Part shown: positions 36,326 to 45,616 of the stretch, piece by piece
Layout of the letters: every line of letters starts with the position of its first letter
Position numbering within the stretch: the first letter of the stretch is position 1
From: Anaerospora hongkongensis
GTDB taxonomy: Bacteria; Bacillota; Negativicutes; Sporomusales; DSM-15969
NCBI RefSeq assembly: GCF_004339805.1
Contig: NZ_SLUI01000016.1
Location: 41,975-105,974, forward strand
Direction: 5' to 3'
Length of the DNA: 64,000 nucleotides
Program-made: the position numbers and the translations under genes
Notes under the pieces: generated by a model
The model's input: the letters and a program-made list of their open reading frames with translations, nothing else
The model's database searches: none
What the model was told of the DNA's origin: nothing

Positions 36326-36455
36326 TAGAAAAGACTTGGCTTGCACCAAGTCTTCTAAGACGCAGGTGGAAGCCTATGTCGTTCTGTCGATAAAAACTGT
36401 TTTTCATGAAAACAGTTAGGCCTAGGCCTTGTTTGCCCTTTCATTTTAAATCACC
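36326..36455 (-). promoter_or_regulatory. Leader with terminator and start-site hairpin before the molybdopterin-binding gene
   Basis: On the minus strand a TTTACT-17-TAAAAT promoter-like pair spans about 36444-36472. A 12-base palindrome AGGCCTAGGCCT follows at 36418-36429. Then comes a 9-base terminator stem with TTTTTA (36391-36417), then a 9-base stem AAGACTTGG/CCAAGTCTT at 36331-36354, right before the start codon. A terminator plus a hairpin near the start suggests regulated attenuation. It does not match the Moco riboswitch features that I can recall. Confidence 0.5.
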
Positions 36456-36473
36456 GGGCAAAAAAAGTAAAGA

Positions 36474-36505
36474 AAAAGCCCCTGCACTCCGAAAGCGCAG
36501 GGGGA
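36474..36505 (-). terminator. Terminator of the thioredoxin-reductase-like gene
   Basis: On the minus strand the stem CCCCTGCGCT/AGTGCAGGGG with loop TTCGG is followed by CTTTTTCTTT. Confidence 0.88.
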
Positions 36506-36511
36506 ACGTTA

Positions 36512-37420
36512 TTAACGCCTATGCAGCAGGTAATCATACGCACTTAAGGCCGCTTTTGCACCATCTCCGGCAGCAATGACAATCTGTTTATCAGGACCGC
36601 TGCTAATATCACCGGCAGCGAAAAGTCCCGGAATATTTGTTTTCGCCCGGCAATCGGTAACAACCTCACGATCCTGATTAAGCGCTACCACACTTTGCGC
36701 GAATTCCGAATTTGGTATTAATCCAATTTCAACAAACACGCCATTCACTTCCAGTTCCTGATCTTCATTGGATTCAAGGTTTTGCACAACGATTTTCTCC
36801 ACTACCTGGCTGCCCTCAATTTTTTTAGTTACATAGCCTTTTACCTCAACGATATTGGCTGCTTCTTTCATCTTGTCAATAATAATAGGATCGGCGATAT
36901 ATTCTTCGCTTGATATAAGATATACCTTTTCGCCAACCAAACTTACTTCAATTGCCGCCTGTACGGCTGAGTTTCCTCCGCCAATGACAGCTACCCGCTT
37001 ATTGGCAAACAACGGCCCGTCACATGTTGCGCAATAACTAACCCCGCGCCCCGTAAACTCCTGTTCGCCCGGTACATCCAGACGCCGCGGCCGCTTGCCT
37101 GAAGCAAGAATGACTGTTTTAGCCTGATGCTTGTCCTCTGTGGTTACAATCGTAAATGTTCCATCGGCATTGACGGTAAGACCGGTGGCTTCCTGATACA
37201 GAATTTTTACTGAAAACCGCCGTACCTGTTCCTCAAATTTGCCCATTAATTCCGGCCCGGTAATAAACTGATACCCCATATAGTTTTCAATTTCCATTGT
37301 CCACATTGGCTGACCACCAAAATCAGTAGTAATCAGCAATGTGTTCATTTTCTTTCTTGCCGCGTATACGGCCGCCGTCATACCGGCCGGACCTCCGCCA
37401 ATTATAATTACGTCATACAT
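36512..37420 (-). CDS. Thioredoxin reductase-like FAD/NAD(P) oxidoreductase
   Basis: The 302-residue enzyme has an FAD-binding GGGPAGMTAAVYAARK at the start, the redox pair CATCDGP near residue 135, an NAD(P)-binding GGGNSAVQAAIE and a C-terminal GLFAAGDISSGPDKQIVIAAG. This is the TrxB/AhpF-core fold; it may reduce thioredoxin, NrdH-like protein or AhpC. GAGGTGAG 6 bases before MYDVIIIGG sets the start at 37420; the longer open frame upstream is not typical. No thioredoxin gene is next to it. Confidence 0.9.
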   Translation of the reverse strand: MYDVIIIGGGPAGMTAAVYAARKKMNTLLITTDFGGQPMWTMEIENYMGYQFITGPELMGKFEEQVRRFSVKILYQEATGLTVNADGTFTIVTTEDKHQAKTVILASGKRPRRLDVPGEQEFTGRGVSYCATCDGPLFANKRVAVIGGGNSAVQAAIEVSLVGEKVYLISSEEYIADPIIIDKMKEAANIVEVKGYVTKKIEGSQVVEKIVVQNLESNEDQELEVNGVFVEIGLIPNSEFAQSVVALNQDREVVTDCRAKTNIPGLFAAGDISSGPDKQIVIAAGDGAKAALSAYDYLLHRR

Positions 37421-37671
37421 GCTACTCACCTCATAAATAAAAGTAAGATCATTACTCCAGGCGCTGCTGCAAATAACAATCAAATAAATAAAAACAAGCA
37501 AGGTGACTGATTTCTAAAAAGCTCTTAGTATTAGTATCGGTTTGCTCCTGCTGAATATGCGAGTTCCAGCTTATGCTGTTATTTTCCAAAACCCCTTCTA
37601 GTCTAGCATCTCTTGCATGTTTGTCAATAATCTGCTACTATACTTACAGTCATTTACAGGAGTGTGATACC

Positions 37672-37872
37672 ATGATACAAACGATCGCCCGCATTAATGA
37701 ATTAGCGCGCAAACAGCGTGAAACAGGCTTATCAGAGGAAGAGAAAGCCGAACAAAACCGCTTACGCCGTATTTATATTGATAATATAAAACAGCAAGTG
37801 CGTCAACAATTAGAGCAAAGCCAGCCCGGTCATACCCATAGTTGCAGCTGTGGCTGCCAGCATAAACACTAA
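37672..37872 (+). CDS. DUF896 protein with Cys/His tail
   Basis: The first ~50 of 66 residues match DUF896/YnzC: MIQTIARINELARKQRETGL, then SEEEKAEQNRLRRIYIDNIK. This short helical family is SOS-linked in Bacillus, with unknown action. The last 14 residues, GHTHSCSCGCQHKH, hold three Cys and four His, a likely metal-binding tail not found in YnzC. AGGAG at 37658-37662 sets the ATG at 37672. It is 53 bases upstream of the MFS gene and on the same strand. Confidence 0.85.
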   Translation: MIQTIARINELARKQRETGLSEEEKAEQNRLRRIYIDNIKQQVRQQLEQSQPGHTHSCSCGCQHKH

Positions 37873-37925
37873 TAAAAGCGTTATTTTTATAAGCTGTACC
37901 GTTTTGCTACGAGAGGAGTCCTTTT

Positions 37926-39131
37926 ATGAATAAGACCGGCAATTCCCGTTGGCTGTTCATTGCCTTGTTAAGTGCCGGGCATTTTTTCAGTGACTTTTAC
38001 AATACATTTTTACCTGCACTTCTGCCTGCAGTAACAGCCAACCTGGCTCTTTCCTTAACGGCTACCGGTTCACTGATTATGGTTTATTCGTTGACCTCCA
38101 GTATTCTCCAGCCCGTACTGGGTTATTATATCGATAAGCATGGGTGGACATGGTTAATCCTGCTTACGATTCCTGCCAGTGCTCTATTTATTTGCCTGGC
38201 AGGACTGGTCACCACTTACTGGCAATTATTTGTCTGCATCACCCTGGCCGGTCTCGCTTCCTCGCTCTTTCACCCGCTCGGATCAGCAATGCTGAATAGA
38301 GCCACCAATGCCGGCAACAAAGGGATTGCAATGGCGCTGTTCATCGGCGGTGGGAATATTGGGGTCGCAGTTGCACCGGCCTTTGTCTTGTATTTTCTAT
38401 ATCGCTTTGGTACAGAGCAGCTGCTATGGCTGGCTCTTCCCGGTGCACTATTAGGATTAGCCTGTTACTTCGGACATGTCCATCAAATTCCGGTCAAGTC
38501 ACTTCCTCCAGAGCGAACTACAAATTCTCCTAAGACCGCTGCCTGGTACCGCTCCAGTAATTTGTTAAAACTGAATGTTGTTATGGGCCTACGCTCCTGG
38601 CCGCAGGCGGCAATTCCTAACTTTCTCATACTGTGGCTGGCTCAGCAAGGTCAGCCAACGGCTCTCGCCGGCGGCATGCTTACGGTCTTTTTGCTGGGCG
38701 GAGCACTGGGCAGTATTGGCGGCGGCTATGTTGGCGACCGTTATGGCCGTAAGAACTGTATTATAGCCTTTTTACTGCTGTGTATCCCATCACTTTATTA
38801 TTTTTTGACCACCCCGATTATAACTCCCACAACCTATCTGCTGCTCGGCCTAAGCGGGGCAGCCTTACAGGGTACGCTGCCTTCTTCTATAATCTGGGCA
38901 CAGGAAATGCTGCCGTCCAATGCGGCGATGGCTTCTGGTATGATGCTGGGTTTAGCTTTTGGCTTAGGCGGCCTGGGAGCTGCCGTAACCGGTGCCCTGG
39001 CTGATTTTATCGGCCTGCAAGCCGCGCTGCTATGGACCTTGCCGCCGCTGGCACTGGCAAGTATCATAACCCATTTTATTCCCGATGCAAAAGGCTGCAG
39101 CCCGGTAACGCAGCAAGTTAGTTCAAAATAA
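37926..39131 (+). CDS. MFS transporter, fosmidomycin-resistance (Fsr)-like
   Basis: Twelve membrane spans in 401 residues, with Fsr-type sequence: SAGHFFSDFYNTFLPALLP at the start, VYSLTSSILQPVLGYYIDK, ASSLFHPLGSAMLNRATNAG and GGGYVGDRYGRKNCII. Fsr-like permeases export varied small molecules; the substrate here is unknown. GAGAGGAGTCC precedes the ATG. A very strong bidirectional terminator follows. Confidence 0.87.
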   Translation: MNKTGNSRWLFIALLSAGHFFSDFYNTFLPALLPAVTANLALSLTATGSLIMVYSLTSSILQPVLGYYIDKHGWTWLILLTIPASALFICLAGLVTTYWQLFVCITLAGLASSLFHPLGSAMLNRATNAGNKGIAMALFIGGGNIGVAVAPAFVLYFLYRFGTEQLLWLALPGALLGLACYFGHVHQIPVKSLPPERTTNSPKTAAWYRSSNLLKLNVVMGLRSWPQAAIPNFLILWLAQQGQPTALAGGMLTVFLLGGALGSIGGGYVGDRYGRKNCIIAFLLLCIPSLYYFLTTPIITPTTYLLLGLSGAALQGTLPSSIIWAQEMLPSNAAMASGMMLGLAFGLGGLGAAVTGALADFIGLQAALLWTLPPLALASIITHFIPDAKGCSPVTQQVSSK

Positions 39132-39176
39132 ATAAAGAAGGCAGCAGACTAAATTAGTCTGCTGCCTTCTTTATTT
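39130..39176. terminator. Bidirectional terminator with 22-base perfect stem
   Basis: AAATAAAGAAGGCAGCAGAC and its exact complement form an almost loop-free palindrome between two converging genes, flanked by A/T runs. Confidence 0.9.
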
Positions 39177-39561
39177 ATTTGGCAACAAAAGTCTGACAGT
39201 CCGTATCATCCGTCTTTGCGGCATTAGCACCAATTACCGCAATGGCACCGGCACTGCAGTTATTCCCTGAATCCCAATACTTACAGCCGTTTACAAAACA
39301 TTCCACACTGGGAGTAATTTGCTTGCCGTCCATAAAGGCTCCTGTGACCGCACCGGCAACATTTGCGTTATGCAGCGCCCCTACCATATCTCCTACTGTT
39401 TTGCGATGATGAAAGGATTTGCACTGCGTGTCGCGCGATGCCTCAGCCGATCCGCTTGCTTCGTTATTATATACACTAATTTTGGCAGCCATACACTGAT
39501 CACCAGGCATATAATGGGTACATTGATCTACTGTACATTTCACCATAGGATTAGTAGCCAA
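39175..39561 (-). CDS. DUF1540 protein with two Cys-rich domains
   Basis: Two DUF1540 units flank a small linker: VKCTVDQCTHYMPGDQCMAA...DTQCKSF and VECFVNGCKYWDSGNNCSAG...DTDCQTF. Each has four cysteines and a basic/aromatic residue spacing typical of this short metal-binding family common in spore-forming anaerobes. The middle stretch (VGDMVGALHNANVAGAVTGAF) is glycine/alanine rich. I choose TTG 39561, 7 bases after GAGAGGTG, over the GTG inside that ribosome site. Function unknown. Confidence 0.82.
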   Translation of the reverse strand: MATNPMVKCTVDQCTHYMPGDQCMAAKISVYNNEASGSAEASRDTQCKSFHHRKTVGDMVGALHNANVAGAVTGAFMDGKQITPSVECFVNGCKYWDSGNNCSAGAIAVIGANAAKTDDTDCQTFVAK

Positions 39562-39619
39562 AACAATCACCTCTCTTGCTTTTTTTTAGTTTGTGCAACT
39601 CTAAGAGAAGTATGCTTTT

Positions 39620-39856
39620 TTAAATATGAATTAATTCCCAGGCAATCCTTGTATCATAATGACACTGCGGACAATACAGCAAATGGACACATTGCTCTCC
39701 CAAGCTGCTGTAATCATCATCGGCATGCTCCGAGTATGGGCTGTAAGGTCCAAAATAGTCTTCCAGAATCCCCCCATCGACCATTAACGTATGGCACCCA
39801 GGACAGGAGATAACCATGCTTTGCAATCCATTGCAGATCGGACAAACCAGTTCCAC
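39620..39856 (-). CDS. Small zinc-ribbon-like protein, unknown function
   Basis: The product of about 78 residues has three C-x2-C pairs: CPICN at the start, CPGCH near residue 20 and CPQCH near residue 64. It also has an acidic, tyrosine-rich middle (DYFGPYSPYSEHADDDYSSL). Two pairs could make one zinc ribbon. AGGAGG is one base from the ATG at 39862 but 8 bases from the GTG at 39856, so the GTG is more likely. It lies 76 bases upstream of, and divergent from, the diguanylate cyclase gene. I recognise no named family. Confidence 0.6.
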   Translation of the reverse strand: MELVCPICNGLQSMVISCPGCHTLMVDGGILEDYFGPYSPYSEHADDDYSSLGEQCVHLLYCPQCHYDTRIAWELIHI

Positions 39857-39931
39857 GGGCATTCCCTCCTTTGGTAATACGAACGGCCATCACCTGCACT
39901 GCATATAATACTACATAGAAACTTTACAAGG

Positions 39932-42280
39932 ATGGTGGCCGCGTTGAATATCAAGCATGCATTGGGCACATCATTTGTTCTTACGCTTGCATTGTGGGTC
40001 TTTAGTGGCCTGGGCTCGCTCTGGTTCCCTCAGCCGGTCATGAATGTACTGCGCAATGCCTTAGAGTTAACAAGCACACTGCCAGGCCTAATTATTTTTT
40101 TTATTGTATGGTATGGCAGCAATCAGGAAGCAGGACCGCGAATTACAATGATCAGTCTGGTAATGGCCAGCACCAGCATCCTGAATCTGGCTCATTTGCT
40201 GGCTTACCCGGGAATTCCGCTAATAGGACAGTCGGACGTCACTGCTATTTGGGGACTCGCATCGCTTTTTGCAAGCTTACTGTGGTCATTTGGATTACTG
40301 TATGCGGTTTGCCTGCCCATTAACGGCCCCGCAACATTACCGGCTAAAACCTTATTATATTCTACATTTTTTCTGATAGCCGGTTTAATTGCCAACATTA
40401 CCCTGAATTACAATGTTTGGCTGAGCAGCCATCATCCTATTGTGTATTATACCCGTTATTTAGCAACACTTGCTGATTTGCTTGCTTTGTTTCTTATCCG
40501 CCGCCATGCTTCCGGTCAAGCCGTTGATCACTTACTGCAAATAGCGCTTATCTTTGGCATATTGGCCGATTTCAGCTTTGCCTATACAACTAACCTGGCA
40601 GAAACGTTGAATATGTCGGGCCATCTATCAAAAATAATTGCTAATTTCTCGATCTTGTTCGTTTGTCAGTTCATGGTTATCCGCAAGCCTTACGAAGAAA
40701 TGCTCCAGTATAAGGATGAGCTTGAGGCATTAGCCGCTAATAACGCGAAACTCTATCAGGACTCCGAGCAGCAGCGCAACTTAATTGAAGATACGTTAGC
40801 GAAAATTGGTGCCATGATCTCTTCCCAGCTCAATCTAAAAGATACATTAGATTCTATAGCTGATATGGTGGCAGATTTAATGGGTGCCCGCCAAAGTTCG
40901 ATTGCGCTCTTGCATAAAGACCGTACCAATTTGCAGGTAGCGGCAAGCTATGGCATTAATACACCGCCTGCTTTTATTCCGCTTGCCTCCAGTCTTGCCG
41001 GCCAGGTTTTAGAACAAAAAGCCGCGCTGTATATCAAAGATTTATCTGTCCATCCTGAATTATTTCGTCCTCAATTAATTTTTTCCAATATACGTTCCAT
41101 TATTTGCGCCCCCCTGGTAAATGATCAAGAGATCATCGGCGTTATTGAAGCATATTCAAGTGAAAAGAATGCCTTTGGCGATGCTGATGCATTGCTGTTA
41201 AAAGCCTTGGGACATCATGCCGGTGCGGCAATTACCAGTGCTATGCAATATGAAGAAACAAAAATACGTCTGGATGAAGAGAAATTTCTTTATCAGATTG
41301 CTCATTCGGCTGCCTCAACAATTGACACCGATACGATTATGGAAACCTGTACAAACCATGTAATACAGGCGCTTAACGCCGATGTGGGCATTGGCTTCTT
41401 AACCAACGGCCAGCGTGGTTTATTTACCGTTAAAACTTCCCCCGGCTTAAATTGCGGCCAAGATTGTATCGAGTTAAGCACTTATGCGGAAATTGCCGCA
41501 ATTTTGGATACTCAAAAACCGGCTGCCGCTTCCGCAGACGTATTTCCATTTTTAAATGACCACTGTCAGGATGGCATCATTAAGCAATTAATGGTTTTGC
41601 CCCTCTCTGTTGACCAGCGCCTACTGGGCTGTATTATTGCCGGCTGGCAGCGTTATGTTGCCCCGGAACACCTGGAACGCCCCGGATTTCCGGCCCTTAT
41701 GGCCCAGCAAATTGCGCTGGGGCTGGAGAAAGCCCAGCTGTATATTCAAATCAAAGCAATGGCATTATCCGATGGTTTGACCGGTTTGGCCAATAGGCGG
41801 AATTTTGATATGTTCCTGCGCACCGAGCTGCGCAGAGCTTCTTCGCTGCAACGTCCGCTCAGCCTCATTATGTTTGACCTGGATAAGTTTAAATGCTATA
41901 ACGACACTTATGGACACTTAATCGGCGATAAACTGTTGGCACAAATCGGTGAAATCCTCCGGCACGGTGTGCGCAGCATCGATTTACCGGCTCGTTATGG
42001 CGGCGAAGAATTCAGTATTATCCTGCCTGAGTGCAGCAATTCCGAGGCAATAGGCATCGCTGAAAAGCTGCGCCATACCGTCGAAATAACCCAATTCCCC
42101 GATAACATGACCACCTATACCGCCCGGATTACCGCAAGTCTGGGAGTTGCTACCTATGATCCCGCTCTGGTTCAGGAGCCGCCGGATATGGAGAAATTAA
42201 TTTCAATTGCCGATAAGGCTCTATATCAGGCAAAACAAGCCGGCCGCAACCGCGTAATCAGTGCAACTGTATTTCAATAA
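39932..42280 (+). CDS. Membrane-bound GAF-GGDEF diguanylate cyclase
   Basis: About eight membrane segments in the first ~250 residues form a 7TM-type sensor. A short coiled coil (EMLQYKDELEALAANNAKLYQ) leads to two GAF domains (about 290-440 and 455-600) and a GGDEF domain. The active motif GGEEF at ~690 and the upstream FDLDKFKCYNDTYGH are intact, and RSID five residues before GGEEF keeps the product-inhibition site. It should make cyclic di-GMP. ATG 39932 overlaps the AAGGATGG site, so GTG 39935 or TTG 39944 may be the real start. Confidence 0.9.
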   Translation: MVAALNIKHALGTSFVLTLALWVFSGLGSLWFPQPVMNVLRNALELTSTLPGLIIFFIVWYGSNQEAGPRITMISLVMASTSILNLAHLLAYPGIPLIGQSDVTAIWGLASLFASLLWSFGLLYAVCLPINGPATLPAKTLLYSTFFLIAGLIANITLNYNVWLSSHHPIVYYTRYLATLADLLALFLIRRHASGQAVDHLLQIALIFGILADFSFAYTTNLAETLNMSGHLSKIIANFSILFVCQFMVIRKPYEEMLQYKDELEALAANNAKLYQDSEQQRNLIEDTLAKIGAMISSQLNLKDTLDSIADMVADLMGARQSSIALLHKDRTNLQVAASYGINTPPAFIPLASSLAGQVLEQKAALYIKDLSVHPELFRPQLIFSNIRSIICAPLVNDQEIIGVIEAYSSEKNAFGDADALLLKALGHHAGAAITSAMQYEETKIRLDEEKFLYQIAHSAASTIDTDTIMETCTNHVIQALNADVGIGFLTNGQRGLFTVKTSPGLNCGQDCIELSTYAEIAAILDTQKPAAASADVFPFLNDHCQDGIIKQLMVLPLSVDQRLLGCIIAGWQRYVAPEHLERPGFPALMAQQIALGLEKAQLYIQIKAMALSDGLTGLANRRNFDMFLRTELRRASSLQRPLSLIMFDLDKFKCYNDTYGHLIGDKLLAQIGEILRHGVRSIDLPARYGGEEFSIILPECSNSEAIGIAEKLRHTVEITQFPDNMTTYTARITASLGVATYDPALVQEPPDMEKLISIADKALYQAKQAGRNRVISATVFQ

Positions 42281-42311
42281 AGCCTTACTGTCAGGTGGAC
42301 GATTCCATTGA

Positions 42312-42352
42312 CACCAAAAAATCTTTCGCTGAACAGCGAAAGATTTTTTGGT
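42312..42352 (+). terminator. Terminator after the diguanylate cyclase gene
   Basis: A perfect 18-base stem CCAAAAAATCTTTCGCTG with a short loop; the right arm itself carries the T-run. Confidence 0.8.
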
Positions 42353-42452
42353 ATACAGCGATTTTTCTCAAAACCAATACTAAAAATGGTACAATAGATA
42401 CAAGTAAAACCTTACGGGCAAATAAGGATATACATGAGAAAGGAATGATGCT

Positions 42453-44060
42453 TTGATGCCTTGGAAAAGATACTGTGCCTACATTTTCCTGCTGCTCTTT
42501 TCTGCATCCTTGTTAGCCGGCTGCGGAACTTCCTCCACGAATAACCAGACGGAAAAAGTTCTGCGTTATGGAGCCGGTGCAGAACCACGAACGCTTGATC
42601 CCCGCAAATCTACCGGCACCCCGGACAGTACAATTCAGGCACAGCTTTTCGAAGGGTTAACCGTCTTAGACGCGAAAGAAACTGCCATTCCCGCCGTTGC
42701 CCAAAGCTGGGATCTGTCTGCCGACGGTTTAACGTATACGTTTCACATCCGTGCCAATGCCAAATGGTCAAACGGCGATCCGGTGACCGCTCATGATTTT
42801 ATCTATGCCTGGACAACGACGTTGAGTTCTGAGCTGGCCAGCGAGTATGCTTACCAGCTGTATTACCTCAAAAATGGCGAGGCCTTTAATAAAGGGCAAA
42901 CTACAGCATCAGACCTGGGACTCAAGGCGCTTGATGACCTCACCCTGGTAGTAACACTGGAAAACCCTACACCCTATTTTCCGACGCTGCTCGCTTTTCA
43001 CACCTATTATCCGGTACATAAAAAAACAGTTGAGACAAATCCCCAGTGGGCTGTTGACGCCAAAACAATAATCAGCAATGGCCCCTTTACCATAACGAAT
43101 TGGGTGCATAACAGTAAAATCGAATTCAAAAAAAACTCCCACTATTGGGATGCGGATAAAGTTAAATTAAATAAACTCGAATTCTTTTTAACAGACAGCA
43201 GTACAACAGAATTGGCCATGTTTGACAATGGGCAGCTCGATATGGGAGATAACCCGCCTGCCCCCGAGTTCAGCCGGTTAAAAAAAGAAAATAAGCTGGT
43301 AATCGCCCCCTACCTCGGAACTTACTTCTATTCTTTCAATGTCACCGCTCCGCCCTTTGACAATGCGAAAGTCCGCAAAGCTTTCAGCCTGGCAGTTAAC
43401 CGGGAGGCAATTATCCAAAACATAACAAAAGGCGAGCAAAAGCCGGCCTTAAGCTGGGTTCCCATTGGCCTGCCCGAGCTGGGAGGTACCGATTTTCGTC
43501 AAAACGGCGGAAATTATTTGCAAGACAATCATGTTGAAGAAGCAAAACGGTTACTCGCCGAAGCGGGTTATCCCGGTGGCCAAGGACTGCCGCCGGTAAC
43601 ACTGATCTATAATACAAATGAAATGCATAAAGCTATTGCTGAAGCACTTCAGGAAATGTGGAAGAAAAACTTAGGCGTACCTGTTCATTTGGCAAATCAA
43701 GAGTGGAAAGTATTTATCGAAAACCGCCACAGAGGCTTCTATCAACTCGCTCGTAATGGCTGGATTGGCGATTATGCCGATCCCATGACGTTTATCGATA
43801 TCTTTATGTCCGACAGCGGCAATAATGATGCCCAGTATAAAAACCCTGCTTATGATAAACTGGTTGCTCTGGCAAAATCCACTCCTGACTTGGCTGTCCG
43901 TCAACAAGCGCTGCACGATGCTGAAAAACTCCTGTTTGATGATGCAGTGCTGCTTCCCCTTTATTTCTATACCAAACCAGCAATCGTTAATCCAAGGGTC
44001 AAAGGCTACCTTCGTTCTGTGATCGGTACACTTTATTTTAAAGAAGCCTATATAGAATAG
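42453..44060 (+). CDS. Peptide/nickel ABC transporter substrate-binding lipoprotein
   Basis: A lipoprotein signal ends in LLAGC with the lipid-carrying Cys near residue 24. The SBP_bac_5 (OppA-type) body has GAGAEPRTLDPRKSTG, VTAHDFIYAWTTTLS, KVRKAFSLAVNREAIIQNI and GDYADPMTFIDIFMSDSG. At 535 residues it matches oligopeptide-binding proteins. It has no permease or ATPase genes beside it, so it is an orphan binding protein that must use a transporter elsewhere. AAAGGA fits TTG 42453 (8 bases) slightly better than ATG 42456. Confidence 0.92.
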   Translation: MMPWKRYCAYIFLLLFSASLLAGCGTSSTNNQTEKVLRYGAGAEPRTLDPRKSTGTPDSTIQAQLFEGLTVLDAKETAIPAVAQSWDLSADGLTYTFHIRANAKWSNGDPVTAHDFIYAWTTTLSSELASEYAYQLYYLKNGEAFNKGQTTASDLGLKALDDLTLVVTLENPTPYFPTLLAFHTYYPVHKKTVETNPQWAVDAKTIISNGPFTITNWVHNSKIEFKKNSHYWDADKVKLNKLEFFLTDSSTTELAMFDNGQLDMGDNPPAPEFSRLKKENKLVIAPYLGTYFYSFNVTAPPFDNAKVRKAFSLAVNREAIIQNITKGEQKPALSWVPIGLPELGGTDFRQNGGNYLQDNHVEEAKRLLAEAGYPGGQGLPPVTLIYNTNEMHKAIAEALQEMWKKNLGVPVHLANQEWKVFIENRHRGFYQLARNGWIGDYADPMTFIDIFMSDSGNNDAQYKNPAYDKLVALAKSTPDLAVRQQALHDAEKLLFDDAVLLPLYFYTKPAIVNPRVKGYLRSVIGTLYFKEAYIE

Positions 44061-44067
44061 AATAAAA

Positions 44068-44126
44068 CAAAAAAGAACACCCAGCGCCCCTCAAACTCCC
44101 CGGACATGCTGAGTGTTCTTTCTTTG
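44068..44126. terminator. Bidirectional terminator between oppA-like and APC permease genes
   Basis: AAAGAACAC...AGC pairs with GCT...GTGTTCTTT around an approximately 30-base loop; flanked by A- and T-runs. Confidence 0.7.
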
Positions 44127-44131
44127 TGCTA

Positions 44132-45466
44132 TTATCTTCCGGTTTGGTTACTACCACGGTTTAACATCCAGTAGAAGGGAATTCCGGCAGCAGTAAGCCC
44201 TAGCGCGAGCACCGTATCCGCCGGATTGCTTATCATCGTACTGACAACGATATAAATAGACCCCACAATCGCCACAACTGGCACTAAAGGATATGCCGGT
44301 ACACTATAAGGCCGTTTTTCCGGCGGTGTTTTTTTGCGCAAAATAAAGATTGCAGCAAAACCAAGAATGTAAAATCCCCAAATAATAAACATTGCCAGAT
44401 CGGTTAAGCGGTCCGGATCCCCCAGTGTAACAAACAAAACTGCTAATAAAAATTGCATAACAAGAGCGTTAAGCGGAGTGCCAAAGCGGCTTGTCCGGCT
44501 AAGCAGCGATGATGCTGGCAATTGCCTGCGCAAAGCCATCGCATAAGAGACCCGCGGGCAGGTAAGAATATAGCCATTCAAAGCGCCAAAGATGGAAACT
44601 AAGATACCGATGTTAATTAATTTACCGCCAATATCACCAAACAACCAGGCAGCTGCTGAACCGGCAGCTAACTTCCCTTGCGTTACAATTTCCGCAGCAG
44701 GCAGTACATGCAGAAGAGCCAGGTTGATTGCAAAGTAAGCTACAATAACAGTTCCTAACCCAATTATAATTGCCCTTGGCAGCATTTTCGCCGGGTTTTT
44801 CATTTCTCCTGCGACAAAACCTACGCCTATCCAGCCGTCATAAGCCCAAAGAGTAGCAAGAACTGCCGCCCCCATACCGGCAGACTCACTGGCACCGCTG
44901 GGCATTGCCAGGATTTGCGTATTTCCCTTCCATAAGCCGAATACCACAATTAATACGATTGGTACCAACTTGGCCACCGTAGCTCCCGACTGAATCATTC
45001 CCCCATAACGGGTTCCCAGTGAATTAACGGTTGAAAGAAACAGAATTGTTCCGATTGCAAGCGGCAGCTTTAACTCTTCAGCGCCATTGAAAAAAGGAAT
45101 CAATAAGGATGAAAAATACAATCCCAAAGCTCCAACAAGAGCCGGTCCATAAATAACCGTCTGTACCCAGCCAAAAAGATATCCCCAAAATTTACCGTAG
45201 ACTTCATCAAGACAGGCATACAAGCCGCCTGTTTTGGGAATCTGAACTCCTAGCTCGGCAATTGTTAAGCCAGCGGCTAGTGTAATGAGACCTCCAATAA
45301 GCCAAGCAGTCAAAGCTAGCGTTGAATCACCGGCAGCCAGTATTACTTTGCCTGGCTTCATAAAGATACCAGAACCAATTACCATACCGACAACAAGGGC
45401 AGTTGCAGGAATAAGTCCTAAGTCACGACGCAAATTGTTTTCATCATTACGTCCTTGTTGATGCAC
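44132..45466 (-). CDS. APC-family amino acid permease
   Basis: A 444-residue, 12-span amino acid transporter. The first-span motif GMVIGSGIFMKPGKV and TGGLYACLDEVYGKFWGYLFGW, then WAYDGWIGVGFVAGEMKNPAKMLP, match the LAT/SteT type of APC exchangers. SteT-type relatives swap serine and threonine; the substrate here is open. The start is GTG 45466 with GGAGGGG 7 bases upstream. It diverges from the hydrogenase-like gene. Confidence 0.9.
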   Translation of the reverse strand: MHQQGRNDENNLRRDLGLIPATALVVGMVIGSGIFMKPGKVILAAGDSTLALTAWLIGGLITLAAGLTIAELGVQIPKTGGLYACLDEVYGKFWGYLFGWVQTVIYGPALVGALGLYFSSLLIPFFNGAEELKLPLAIGTILFLSTVNSLGTRYGGMIQSGATVAKLVPIVLIVVFGLWKGNTQILAMPSGASESAGMGAAVLATLWAYDGWIGVGFVAGEMKNPAKMLPRAIIIGLGTVIVAYFAINLALLHVLPAAEIVTQGKLAAGSAAAWLFGDIGGKLINIGILVSIFGALNGYILTCPRVSYAMALRRQLPASSLLSRTSRFGTPLNALVMQFLLAVLFVTLGDPDRLTDLAMFIIWGFYILGFAAIFILRKKTPPEKRPYSVPAYPLVPVVAIVGSIYIVVSTMISNPADTVLALGLTAAGIPFYWMLNRGSNQTGR

Positions 45467-45616
45467 TACTTAACCCCTCCAAATATATGTTAACCTCGAA
45501 TCCTCACTAACAATAACAAAAAGAAACAGAAATCGCAACAGAAAAATCACACGGCAGGAAAAGTCAGAAAAATAGTAAATATAGGAACTAATCGACAAAT
45601 GATGAGGTGATATACG

